Position numbers and translations under genes: made by a program. Under the pieces are notes generated by a model, which saw only the letters and a program-made list of their open reading frames with translations, was not told the DNA's origin and ran no database searches. Of a DNA stretch of 14,333 nucleotides, positions 6,991 through 13,857 are shown one piece after another (position 1 is the stretch's first letter; every line of letters starts with the position of its first letter). Origin of the DNA: an uncultured Ancrocorticia sp. (lineage in GTDB: Bacteria > Actinomycetota > Actinomycetes > Actinomycetales > Actinomycetaceae); NCBI GenBank assembly GCA_905373325.1, contig CAJPTB010000010.1, positions 1 to 14,333 of the forward strand, given 5' to 3'.

Positions 6991-7018
6991 TTGCCCTTAG
7001 GGGGCTTCACGCTACTAT
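6991..7018 (+). promoter_or_regulatory. Probable promoter of the first DUF4190 gene
   Basis: TTGCCC at 6991-6996 and TACTAT at 7013-7018 with a 16-base spacer. The core CCCTTAGG (6994-7001) and CGCTA before the -10 recur in the same relative places at 8766-8794. In both cases the last -10 base is exactly 91 positions before the first base of the start codon, which supports a real, duplicated promoter. Confidence 0.6.
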
Positions 7019-7108
7019 GAATTTGCACTTCGAGGCCGCTCGCGCCGGCGGGCATCAGGTGCTGTCCGAGTCGCCACAAGACCGGAAACATCGAGAGAAA
7101 GGAGAACG

Positions 7109-7552
7109 ATGTCGTTGCCAAACGAAGAACCAGAACAGAAGTCGTCGCCAAACGAGAGCCCACAGGCGGGCGGCCAAGGCCTTCCACAGCCGCAGACGCC
7201 TAGTTTCCCACAGAACCAGGGGGCTTTCTCACAAAACCAAGTACAGGCGCCGCATTCGGCGGCCTACGGAAGCCGCCAGCCGGTCGCCAGCGGGATGAAC
7301 CCTCTGGCAATCGCCTCGCTGGCGTGCAGCATTCTAGGCATCGTGACCGCCTTGCTCGGAATCCCCGCCCTGGCCCTCCTCCTGCCCATAGCGGGCGTCA
7401 TCCTCGGGCACGTCGCTCTCAACGACATTCGAAAGACGGGCAAAGGAGGCAAGCCCGAAGCCATTGCCGGCACGGTCATCGGCTACATTACGGTCATTCT
7501 CGCCGCGCTCGTAATCACGGTTTTAAAAGGAATCGCGGACATACTCGGATGA
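7109..7552 (+). CDS. DUF4190-family small membrane protein, copy 1
   Basis: A 147-residue protein. Residues 1-62 are hydrophilic and rich in Pro, Gln, Ser and Gly. A hydrophobic region at about 65-99 is followed by the family signature GHVALNDIRKTGKGG (100-114), then a second membrane segment at about 118-138. This two-segment layout with G-H-x-A-L...R-K-T-G between is typical of DUF4190 proteins of Actinomycetota. No function is established. The Pro/Gln-rich tail probably faces the cytoplasm (inference). The start is supported by AAAGGAG four bases before the ATG and by the MS-x-P beginning shared with two paralogues downstream. A promoter-like element lies 91 bases upstream and a terminator-like hairpin about 100 bases downstream, so it is probably its own transcription unit. 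Confidence 0.85.
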   Translation: MSLPNEEPEQKSSPNESPQAGGQGLPQPQTPSFPQNQGAFSQNQVQAPHSAAYGSRQPVASGMNPLAIASLACSILGIVTALLGIPALALLLPIAGVILGHVALNDIRKTGKGGKPEAIAGTVIGYITVILAALVITVLKGIADILG

Positions 7553-7652
7553 ATCCCACGCGGCGTCGGAGGCGCGAACCGCCCGGCGCCCTCACGGCAG
7601 TCCGGTTCGGCGCACTTGCACCGCCGCGTCCGGGCAATCAAGATTCGCAATC

Positions 7653-7689
7653 GGTGCGGGGCCCAGAACGGCACTCTGGGCCCCGCACC
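7653..7689 (+). terminator. Strong hairpin, probable terminator after the first DUF4190 gene
   Basis: Bases 7653-7667 (GGTGCGGGGCCCAGA) and 7675-7689 (TCTGGGCCCCGCACC) form a perfect 15-bp stem with a seven-base loop. It is followed by GCATTTCCC, so the T-tract is only three bases. Very stable but with a weak U-tract; it begins 100 bases past the stop codon. Confidence 0.65.
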
Positions 7690-7809
7690 GCATTTCCCGC
7701 AGGCCGCACCCAACCCACACGCGTCCGAAACCGCCACGGGTTCCAACCAACGCATTCCCGCCTTTCGCGAGACTCGTCACGGGGCACGCCGTGAATGCCC
7801 TCGTCGCCC

Positions 7810-7838
7810 TTGTGGCGAGCGGCATACACGCATATCAT
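7810..7838 (+). promoter_or_regulatory. Promoter-like element upstream of the second DUF4190 gene
   Basis: TTGTGG at 7810-7815 and TATCAT at 7833-7838 with a 17-base spacer. It is a reasonable sigma-70-type match but 266 bases before the start at 8105. It does not keep the spacing seen for the other two paralogues, so the assignment is tentative. Confidence 0.35.
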
Positions 7839-7839
7839 C

Positions 7840-8104
7840 GTCCTGACAACATTTCCGCGCGGCAAGGACAGGAACCCCCTGCCTCCGGGACGGAATCAAG
7901 CGACGCAGCGACAGCGGCGCCAAACGAAAGCCCTGTTCTCATCGGCAAGTCAGCCGAGGGAGGCGAGCCAAGGCCAAAAAGGGACGATCGGTTGAATAAA
8001 GACGGCGTCACGATGACCGTTTGCGGCATAGCTGCACAAGTAACAGAATTCAAAAACCACAAACATATAACCAAAATTAAGAAATCAAAAATAAGGATTT
8101 CACT
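7840..8104 (+). other. Long leader or intergenic stretch before the second DUF4190 gene
   Basis: No supported gene. One plus-strand frame reads APNESP at 7918-7935, echoing SPNESP in the N-terminus of the first DUF4190 protein, and the surrounding frame is rich in Ser, Ala, Gln and Pro. This could be a decayed N-terminal fragment of another paralogue or chance. From about 8038 to 8104 the sequence turns very A-rich, unlike anything else in the window, and ends in the AAGGA ribosome binding site of the next gene. Confidence 0.4.
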
Positions 8105-8680
8105 ATGTCAGTTCCAAACGAATGGAATTCAGAGGCAGATAAAAACAGCGAATCCTTTTCTTCGTACGAAGAGAGGAGCAACGGGACCGACTCGGAGATT
8201 CATACCCAGAGCTGGGCTGATCTGTCTCAAAGTACCCAAATGCAAGATCAATACATCCAAGACATTCAAATGCCTATCCAGGATGTATATGGACAGATTC
8301 CTCCCCCTTATGGCCCCGCCACCGACAGCCATTGGCCTGCCCATGATGGCTACGAACAAGCTCAGGGGCCGCACGCGGGCCACTGGTCGAATTTCCCCTA
8401 CGGCACGGCGCCGCAGCCTTATCAACAATGGGGGTTCGGCCCGCCGCCCTCACGGAAAACGAGCTCGCTCGCCATCTGCTCGCTCGTCTTCAGCATATGC
8501 GGATGGATAGTTGCCTGGCTCGTCTTCCTGCCCGCAGGAATCGTCTGCGGGCACTGTGCGCTGCACTCCGTCCGAAAAACCGGCGAGTCGGGAGAGGGCA
8601 TGGCCCGCGCAGGCTTGACACTGGGGTACCTAGGGCTCGTCGTCACGCCGCTTCTTCTCAAATGGACACGCTTCCAGTAG
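8105..8680 (+). CDS. DUF4190-family membrane protein, copy 2, with long acidic/Gln-rich N-terminus
   Basis: A 191-residue protein. Residues 1-117 are hydrophilic, first Ser/Glu/Asp/Asn-rich, then Gln/Pro/Tyr/Trp-rich (PPPYG, PYQQWGFGPPPS). A hydrophobic region at 119-148 is followed by the DUF4190 signature GHCALHSVRKTGESGEG (149-165) and a second membrane segment at about 168-186. Function is unknown. AAGGA lies seven bases before the ATG, and the MSVPNE start matches the MSLPNE start of copy 1. The first 230 bases of the gene and its leader are much AT-richer than the 3' half, which looks like the rest of the window; a fused or transferred N-terminus is possible. The aromatic and proline-rich tract resembles low-complexity tails of other actinobacterial membrane proteins (inference). 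Confidence 0.83.
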   Translation: MSVPNEWNSEADKNSESFSSYEERSNGTDSEIHTQSWADLSQSTQMQDQYIQDIQMPIQDVYGQIPPPYGPATDSHWPAHDGYEQAQGPHAGHWSNFPYGTAPQPYQQWGFGPPPSRKTSSLAICSLVFSICGWIVAWLVFLPAGIVCGHCALHSVRKTGESGEGMARAGLTLGYLGLVVTPLLLKWTRFQ

Positions 8681-8765
8681 GGGCAACGCCGAGGAAACAG
8701 ACGCCGAATTGAGCGACGCGGCCTCGCCCTGCAGTGCGAGCGCCGCGGCGAACCATCTCGTGCAT

Positions 8766-8794
8766 TTCCCCCTTAGGAGTGCGCGCGCTATTCT
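8766..8794 (+). promoter_or_regulatory. Probable promoter of the third DUF4190 gene
   Basis: TTCCCC at 8766-8771 and TATTCT at 8789-8794. The element shares CCCTTAGG (8770-8777) and CGCTA with 6991-7018 at identical internal spacing, and the start codon is again 91 positions downstream of the last -10 base. Confidence 0.55.
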
Positions 8795-8884
8795 GGATCA
8801 AGCTCGGACGGCGATCACGCTCCCAGCCTTTCCAGCCGCGGTCTATTCGTCGAACAATCACGGCATTTGGGAGAAAGGACATCG

Positions 8885-9352
8885 ATGTCGGCGCCCCACG
8901 ACGACCTCCAAGACGTCAACCCCGCACAATCGTCTCAGGCCCCCGATTCTGCCGCTGAGCAAGCAGCCTCGGCCGTGGACCAGTCAGCCTCCGCTGCCGA
9001 GCAAGACGAGTTTCCTCAAGGTCAAGCCCCTCAGACACCGGTTCGCGGAGGCCTCCAGCCTGCCGTCCCGAGAAATCCCTTTGCAACGGCGTCGCTGACG
9101 TTCAGCCTTCTGAGCCTCGGAGCGATCGCGAACATGTTCGCGTATATCATAAATTTTTCCCTCGGCTTCGTTTTTCCCACGCTTGTCTCCATATTGGGGA
9201 TAGTCGCCGGCCACGCCGCACTGAGCGACGGGCGGAAGACGGGCAACACACGCAAGGCCTTCACCTGCACGGCCTTCGCCTACCTCGCGGCCGCCCTCGC
9301 GATAGCCTTGGCCTCCCTCTTGGCGTACCTGTTCTCCGACGGTCTTCCATGA
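8885..9352 (+). CDS. DUF4190-like small membrane protein, copy 3
   Basis: A 155-residue protein. Residues 1-63 are hydrophilic and rich in Ala, Gln, Ser and Asp. A long hydrophobic stretch at about 65-108 is followed by GHAALSDGRKTGNTRKA (109-125) and a second membrane region at about 127-150. The GHxAL..RKTG signature places it with the two DUF4190 proteins upstream, but the glycines that normally follow RKTG are replaced by NTRKA and the first hydrophobic part is longer, so it is the most diverged copy. I choose the ATG at 8885 over an in-frame TTG at 8867 because GAGAAAGGA sits just upstream, the same leader as in copy 1, and because the protein then begins MSAP like its relatives. Function unknown. 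Confidence 0.82.
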   Translation: MSAPHDDLQDVNPAQSSQAPDSAAEQAASAVDQSASAAEQDEFPQGQAPQTPVRGGLQPAVPRNPFATASLTFSLLSLGAIANMFAYIINFSLGFVFPTLVSILGIVAGHAALSDGRKTGNTRKAFTCTAFAYLAAALAIALASLLAYLFSDGLP

Positions 9353-9409
9353 GACGCACGAGACCGACGGCACCGACCGGCTCGCGCCCTCTCGATAGTC
9401 CTTCAATCG

Positions 9410-9489
9410 CCCAAGTCCTCAGCGGCCCGAGTTCTTGGCAACCCGAGTCCTCAGCAGCTCAAGTTCTTGGCAATCTGGGTTCTTGGTAA
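9410..9489 (+). repeat. 16-bp tandem repeat, five units, upstream of the C-S lyase operon
   Basis: Five contiguous 16-base units: CCCAAGTCCTCAGCGG (9410), CCCGAGTTCTTGGCAA (9426), CCCGAGTCCTCAGCAG (9442), CTCAAGTTCTTGGCAA (9458) and TCTGGGTTCTTGGTAA (9474), then a degenerate TCTAGATTC. Units alternate between a CCTCAGC type and a TTCTTGG type, so the true period may be 32 bases. The CCAAG and CTTGG parts of neighbouring units are complementary and could pair in RNA. The array ends 120 bases before the GTG start at 9610. Confidence 0.85.
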
Positions 9490-9526
9490 TCTAGATTCGC
9501 GGTCGATGGGCGGCTGTCGAAGCCGA

Positions 9527-9543
9527 CCGGAACGCCGTTCCGG
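9527..9543 (+). other. Small perfect hairpin in the leader of the C-S lyase operon
   Basis: CCGGAAC (9527-9533) and GTTCCGG (9537-9543) flank a three-base GCC. It lies between the 16-bp repeat array and the GTG start at 9610. No U-tract follows, so it is not a classical terminator. The rest of 9353-9609 shows no gene and no riboswitch core that I recognise. Confidence 0.4.
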
Positions 9544-9609
9544 GCCGTGCATTGCGCTCGCCGCAGGCGCCTGAAACCGCATCGATGCTTCAACGACCAG
9601 GAGAAAGGC

Positions 9610-11040
9610 GTGCAGGTGGCCAGAGAGTTCGACTTCGATTCGTTCATTGACCGCGAGAACACGGAGTCGTTGAAATGGGACGCCCGGGAGCGCCGCGGGT
9701 ACCCCGAGACGGTTTTGCCCATGTGGGTTGCGGACATGGACCATCGGACGGCCCCCGCCGTCGTCCAGGCGCTTCACGATCGCGTCGCCCATGGAATCTT
9801 CGGGTACACGAGTCCGGACGCATCCTATTTCGAGACGGTCGCCGCCTGGCAGTCCCGCCGCTTCGGGTGGGACGTCGACCCGATGTCGATCGTCGCCACA
9901 GGGGGCGTGATCCCGGCTCTGACATACGCCGTCAGGGCGTTCACGGAGCCCGGCGACGGCGTGGTCATCGAGGAGCCCGTCTACTATCCTTTTCGGTCAA
10001 TCGTCGAAAACAACGGCCGCATCGCGGTCAACGCGCCTCTCGCGCGCAATGGGGAGGGGCAATACGTTCGCGATCTCGCCGCCCTCGAGACGACGTTCGT
10101 CGATTCCGGCGCCCGGACGATGATCCTGTGCAACCCCCACAATCCGGTCGGCCGGGTGTGGACCCGCGAGGAGCTGCTCGGACTAGCCGACCTCGCCGCA
10201 AAACTCGACGTCATCGTCCTCTCGGACGAGATCCACGCCGATCTGACCTATCCGGGCATCCGCACGACGCCGTTCTCCTCCCTGCCGGGCATGTCGAATC
10301 GAACGGCGACATTCACGTCGCCGTCGAAGTCCTTCAACCTCGCCGGGCTCCAACTCGCCAACATCGTCGTCCCCGACCGGAAGCGGCGGCAGGATTTCAT
10401 CCGCGAGTCGAACGCCGCGGGCTACAGCGAACCAAACGCCCTCGGCCTCGCCGCATGCCGCGCCGCCTACGAAGAGGGCGAGGAATGGCTCGACGCCTTC
10501 CGAGAGCACATGGCCGAAAACCTGGAGTTTCTGGCGGCGGCGCTCGAGGGAATCGACGGGATCGAGCTCGTCGAACCCGAGGGCACATACCTTCCCTGGC
10601 TTGACTGCCGCGAGCTGATCCGCAACCTCGGGATCGAGGCGGGCGAGCTTGACGAGTTCATAGTCAACGAAGCGGACCTTTGGCTCGACGACGGCGCCAT
10701 CTTCGGAGACGAAGGCCTCGGGTATACCCGCATCAACATCGCCTGCCCGCGGAGCACGCTGAAGGAGGCGGTCGATCGGCTCAGCCGCGCCGTCGAAGCG
10801 CAATCGGTGTCCGACGACGAGCCCGCTTCGGCTCCGGCGACGGCCACATTCGAAACGGCGCCGATCGACTCTGCGGAGCCGATCGACACGGAGGCGTCAG
10901 CCGGTCCTGAGACTTCGGACGATTCCGGAGCTTCGGCCGGGTCGGCATCGTCAACCGACGCTCAGTCCCCAGGCGATTCTCAGGAAGCTTCGCGGGCCCG
11001 GCAGAACGAGGCCGCCGAGCGGACGGAGGGGGATTCGTGA
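9610..11040 (+). CDS. MalY/PatB-family pyridoxal phosphate C-S lyase (putative cystathionine beta-lyase) with disordered C-terminal tail
   Basis: A 476-residue fold-type I PLP enzyme. Landmarks are MWVADMDHRTAP at 38-49, NPHNPVGRVW at 175-184, SDEIHADL at 205-212, the PLP-binding lysine K240 in SPSKSFNLAG, and GYTRINIACPRSTL at 371-384. These are diagnostic of MalY/PatB enzymes, which cleave cystathionine or related thioethers to a thiol, pyruvate and ammonia. The catalytic fold ends near residue 396, the usual family length. Residues 397-476 form an extra tail rich in Ser, Ala, Asp, Glu and Pro with no predicted fold. GTG at 9610 is chosen because AGGAG lies six bases upstream; a GTG two codons later is less well spaced. 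The stop overlaps the next gene by four bases (GTGA). With that neighbour it probably serves the cysteine-methionine trans-sulfuration route. Confidence 0.9.
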   Translation: MQVAREFDFDSFIDRENTESLKWDARERRGYPETVLPMWVADMDHRTAPAVVQALHDRVAHGIFGYTSPDASYFETVAAWQSRRFGWDVDPMSIVATGGVIPALTYAVRAFTEPGDGVVIEEPVYYPFRSIVENNGRIAVNAPLARNGEGQYVRDLAALETTFVDSGARTMILCNPHNPVGRVWTREELLGLADLAAKLDVIVLSDEIHADLTYPGIRTTPFSSLPGMSNRTATFTSPSKSFNLAGLQLANIVVPDRKRRQDFIRESNAAGYSEPNALGLAACRAAYEEGEEWLDAFREHMAENLEFLAAALEGIDGIELVEPEGTYLPWLDCRELIRNLGIEAGELDEFIVNEADLWLDDGAIFGDEGLGYTRINIACPRSTLKEAVDRLSRAVEAQSVSDDEPASAPATATFETAPIDSAEPIDTEASAGPETSDDSGASAGSASSTDAQSPGDSQEASRARQNEAAERTEGDS

Positions 11041-12176
11041 GCGCCCGCGACGAAGCCTCCGGCCGCGAAAGGGCCTCCCGCCGCGCCGAGACGGTTCTGG
11101 CGCATATCGGCACGTCGAGCGACCCCGGCACCGGCGCGCTGACCACGCCCATCTACCTTTCCACGGCCTACGCCCACCCGGGACTGGGCGCCTCGACGGG
11201 ATACGACTACACCCGCACGGCCAACCCGACCCGCGACGTCCTGCAAAGCGCGCTCGCGCAGATCGAAGGCGGCACAGCGGGATTCGCGACGTCGTCGGGC
11301 ATGGCTGCGGCCGAGCTGGTCGTCTCTCTAGCGGCCCCTGGCTCGCGTATCGTCGCCGCCGAAGACATCTACGGCGGAACGTTTCGTTACTTCGACGAGC
11401 TTGCCAGGACCGGCGTCTACGACGTGGATTTCACCATGGGCGAACAAGGCTTGTGCGACGCCCTGGCCAAGCCGGCAGACCTCGTCTTCATCGAGACGCC
11501 CACCAACCCGATGATGGTCGAAATCGACATTGAACGAATCGTCGATCTGGGCCATCGGGCAGGCGCGGTCGTGGCCGTAGACAACACCTTCTACACGCCG
11601 ATCTTTCAAAGGCCTTTGGAATCGGGGGCCGACGTCGTCCTTCACTCCGCCACGAAGTACCTGGGCGGGCACAACGACGTCTTGGCGGGCGCCGTGATCG
11701 TCTCCCGCGAGGACCTCGCCGAGAAACTTGCCGTCCGCCTCAACATGACGGGCGCAACCCTCAGCCCCTTCGACAGCTGGTTGCTCATGCGCGGAATGAA
11801 GACGCTCGCCCTGCGCATGGAGCGCCACCAGGACAACGCGCGAAAAGTCGCGGCCGCCCTCGAAGAGAGCCCCCTCATCGACCGCGTGCTCTACACCGGC
11901 AGGGGCGGAATGCTGAGCTTCGTCCCGAACAAGTCCGTGGACATGCCGAAGGTCCTCGAATCGGTGCGCATCTTCACCTTCGCCGAATCCCTCGGCGGCG
12001 TCGAATCGCTCATCACATGCCCTGCCGTCCAGACGCACGCAGACGTCCCGCGGGAGAGGCGAATGGGCTACGGGCTGACAGACGACCTGCTCCGCCTGAG
12101 CGTCGGCCTAGAGCATTGGCGGGACCTCGTCGACGACCTCCTCGGAGCGCTCGAGGTCAGCATTCGACGACGTTGA
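11037..12176 (+). CDS. Cystathionine gamma-synthase/lyase-family PLP enzyme (Cys/Met metabolism)
   Basis: A 379-residue cytoplasmic enzyme of the Cys/Met metabolism PLP family. Motifs are GYDYTRTANPTRD at 55-67 (Tyr and Arg that reach the PLP phosphate of the partner subunit), FATSSGMAA at 83-91, ETPTNP at 153-158, DNTF at 182-185 and the PLP lysine K207 in SATKYLGGHND. The early motifs resemble Gram-positive MetI-type cystathionine gamma-synthases, but gamma-synthase, gamma-lyase and O-acetylhomoserine sulfhydrylase cannot be told apart from sequence alone. Pairing with a MalY/PatB lyase in one operon suggests O-acyl-homoserine + cysteine -> cystathionine -> homocysteine. The GTG start overlaps the upstream stop (GTGA), with GGAGG just upstream. 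Its 3' end overlaps the convergent sdaA gene by 20 bases. Confidence 0.9.
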   Translation: MSARDEASGRERASRRAETVLAHIGTSSDPGTGALTTPIYLSTAYAHPGLGASTGYDYTRTANPTRDVLQSALAQIEGGTAGFATSSGMAAAELVVSLAAPGSRIVAAEDIYGGTFRYFDELARTGVYDVDFTMGEQGLCDALAKPADLVFIETPTNPMMVEIDIERIVDLGHRAGAVVAVDNTFYTPIFQRPLESGADVVLHSATKYLGGHNDVLAGAVIVSREDLAEKLAVRLNMTGATLSPFDSWLLMRGMKTLALRMERHQDNARKVAAALEESPLIDRVLYTGRGGMLSFVPNKSVDMPKVLESVRIFTFAESLGGVESLITCPAVQTHADVPRERRMGYGLTDDLLRLSVGLEHWRDLVDDLLGALEVSIRRR

Positions 12177-13635
12177 CGGCCAAGCCCCCGCGGCTGGTCT
12201 CCTTGTACTTGGAGAGCATGTCCTCTCCCGTTTGGCGCATGGTCTCGATGACGGCGTCAAAGGAGACTGCGTGCCGCCCGTCGCCCCACAGCGCCATTCG
12301 CGCGGCGTTGATCGCCTTCACCGCGGCGATGGCGTTTCGCTCGATGCAGGGGATCTGGACGAGCCCGCCCACCGGGTCGCACGTCAGCCCCAGGCAGTGC
12401 TCCATGGCGATCTCCGCAGCGTTCTCCACCTGCCGCGGCTCGCCGCCCAGAGCCTCGGCGAGGCCAGCCGCCGCCATCGCGCAGGCCGATCCGATTTCTC
12501 CCTGGCATCCGACCTCGGCGCCCGCGATCGAAGCGTTCGTCTTGATGAGGCCGCCGACGGCCGACGCCGTCAACAAGAACCGGCGCACACATTCGGCAGA
12601 GCCGCCCCTGCGGCGTATGTAGTAGGCCAGCACCGCCGGAATCACGCCGGCCGCCCCGTTGGTCGGCGCGGTCACCACGCGGTGGCCCGCGGCGTTCTCT
12701 TCGTTGACCGCGAGCGCGTAGAGGTTGATCCAGTCCATTCCGGCCAGCTCGTCGCCGTCGTCCGAGGCCTGCCGGGCGCGCAGGTCGGCCAGAAGCCGAG
12801 GGGCGCGCCTGCGCACTTTGAGGATTCCAGGCAGCAGCCCCGTCGTCGTGCAACCGGCTTCGATGCTCTCGCGCATCGCGGCGACGATCCCGTCGAGGGC
12901 CGCCCGCAGCTCGTCTTCGCCCATGAGCGCGAGCTCGTTGGCTTTGACGACGTCGGAGATCCTCAGCCCCTCGCGCTCGCAGTGGCCAAGCAACTGGGCA
13001 GCGCTCGAATACGGATACGGGGGCGGGGAGGCCGCCGGGCAGTCCCAGGCTGCGGCGAGCGGGCGCGCCTCGGAGGCCCTTTCGGCGTCGCCGCACTCTT
13101 CCATGACGAATCCGCCGCCCACCGAATAGTATGTGCGCTCGCCGAGGACCGCCCCGTCTTCGGCGAAGGCGCGGACAGTGAGAGCGTTGACATGGAAGGG
13201 AAGGATCTTTCCCGGGAGGAAGAGAATGTCGCGTTCGGCTGCGAATCCGACCTCCCCCGCTCCGGCCACGCTCAGCAGGCCGGTGCGTTCGACGTCGCCC
13301 ATGATGGCGTCGACGACGTCAATCGGCACGCTCTCGGGAGAATGGCCGGCGAGGCCGAGCATGACGGCCCTGTCCGTCGAATGGCCTTTTCCCGTGGCGC
13401 CCAGGGATCCCATGAGCTCGACGACGATGCGTCCGAGCCTCGCCTGCGCGGGGATTTTCAGATGTTCGGCAAAGTGCAGGCCCGCCCTCATAGGGCCGAC
13501 CGTGTGAGAGGAGGAAGGGCCGATTCCCACGCGAAACATGTCCCGGACGGACAGCGGGCGGGAAGCCTCTTCGGCGGAAATCTGGCCCGAGACGACCGCG
13601 GCCGGGCCGTCGGGCAGACCGTGAAGCGGAGCCAT
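12157..13635 (-). CDS. sdaA: L-serine ammonia-lyase, single-chain iron-sulfur type
   Basis: A 492-residue enzyme that deaminates L-serine to pyruvate and ammonia with a 4Fe-4S cluster. The N-terminal regulatory (beta) domain starts with [21 protein letters not shown]. The C-terminal catalytic (alpha) domain holds [36 protein letters not shown] and [18 protein letters not shown]. Candidate cluster ligands are Cys377, Cys419 and Cys430. The last residue is Cys492, in VNVVEC. In the Legionella enzyme three cysteines with the same spacing hold the cluster and the C-terminal cysteine closes the active site (tail-in-mouth); here the spacings 42, 11 and 62 are the same as I recall for that enzyme. 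The ATG at 13635 is preceded by GGAAGGA. It is convergent with the PLP enzyme gene, overlapping it by 20 bases, and divergent from the Fur-family gene. Confidence 0.95.
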   Translation of the reverse strand: MAPLHGLPDGPAAVVSGQISAEEASRPLSVRDMFRVGIGPSSSHTVGPMRAGLHFAEHLKIPAQARLGRIVVELMGSLGATGKGHSTDRAVMLGLAGHSPESVPIDVVDAIMGDVERTGLLSVAGAGEVGFAAERDILFLPGKILPFHVNALTVRAFAEDGAVLGERTYYSVGGGFVMEECGDAERASEARPLAAAWDCPAASPPPYPYSSAAQLLGHCEREGLRISDVVKANELALMGEDELRAALDGIVAAMRESIEAGCTTTGLLPGILKVRRRAPRLLADLRARQASDDGDELAGMDWINLYALAVNEENAAGHRVVTAPTNGAAGVIPAVLAYYIRRRGGSAECVRRFLLTASAVGGLIKTNASIAGAEVGCQGEIGSACAMAAAGLAEALGGEPRQVENAAEIAMEHCLGLTCDPVGGLVQIPCIERNAIAAVKAINAARMALWGDGRHAVSFDAVIETMRQTGEDMLSKYKETSRGGLAVNVVEC

Positions 13636-13656
13636 TGCATTCCTTCCAATCGACGT

Positions 13657-13687
13657 GTGACACGCCGCTGCGGTGCGGACGTGTCAC
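13657..13687. promoter_or_regulatory. Paired GTGACAC/GTGTCAC inverted repeat upstream of sdaA
   Basis: GTGACACG at 13657-13664 and CGTGTCAC at 13680-13687 are perfect inverted copies separated by 15 bases. The left copy is itself part of the short palindrome CGTGTGACACG (13654-13664). The site begins 22 bases upstream of the sdaA start and may be an operator for sdaA or for both divergent genes. No regulator family is assigned. Confidence 0.45.
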
Positions 13688-13816
13688 GCCCGTGGGCCTA
13701 CCGGCGGAACCGACGCCGACGGGTACCCAAGGGCTGACGCAAGCAACTACAATGCTACCGGGACAGGCCTTCGCATCCCCACCGGAACTCCACGTCCCCA
13801 TTGGGAGCTTCCACTT

Positions 13817-13830
13817 CACTGCACAGTGCA
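13817..13830. promoter_or_regulatory. Overlapping palindromes just upstream of the Fur-family gene
   Basis: CACTG-CA-CAGTG (13817-13828) overlaps TGCAC-A-GTGCA (13820-13830), ending 27 bases before the start at 13858. A -10-like TACAAT at 13748-13753 would give a transcript covering this site. Autoregulation is common for FurA-type repressors, but this site does not match a Fur box that I can name. Confidence 0.35.
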
Positions 13831-13857
13831 AACAATCGAGAGAGAGCCGCAGGAGCG

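Noticed and set aside
6714..7187. A 157-codon minus-strand frame in the intergenic region before the first DUF4190 gene
   Set aside because: Its 5' part is antisense to the DUF4190 start, it has no ribosome binding site, and the translation shows no recognisable protein character.
7795..7995. Small plus-strand ORF of 66 codons upstream of the second DUF4190 gene
   Set aside because: No Shine-Dalgarno sequence and low-complexity content; better explained as leader or debris.
9353..9609. SAM or other riboswitch ahead of the sulfur amino acid operon
   Set aside because: I looked for S-box, SAM-II and SAM-IV core sequences and saw none; only a tandem repeat and a small hairpin are evident.
9675..10604. 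A 309-codon frame within the MalY/PatB gene
   Set aside because: Out-of-frame shadow of the PLP enzyme, Arg-rich, no domain.
12232..13737. A 501-codon plus-strand open frame antisense to sdaA
   Set aside because: The minus-strand sdaA has complete family motifs and catalytic cysteines; the plus-strand frame has Arg/Ala/Gly-rich content and no motif.
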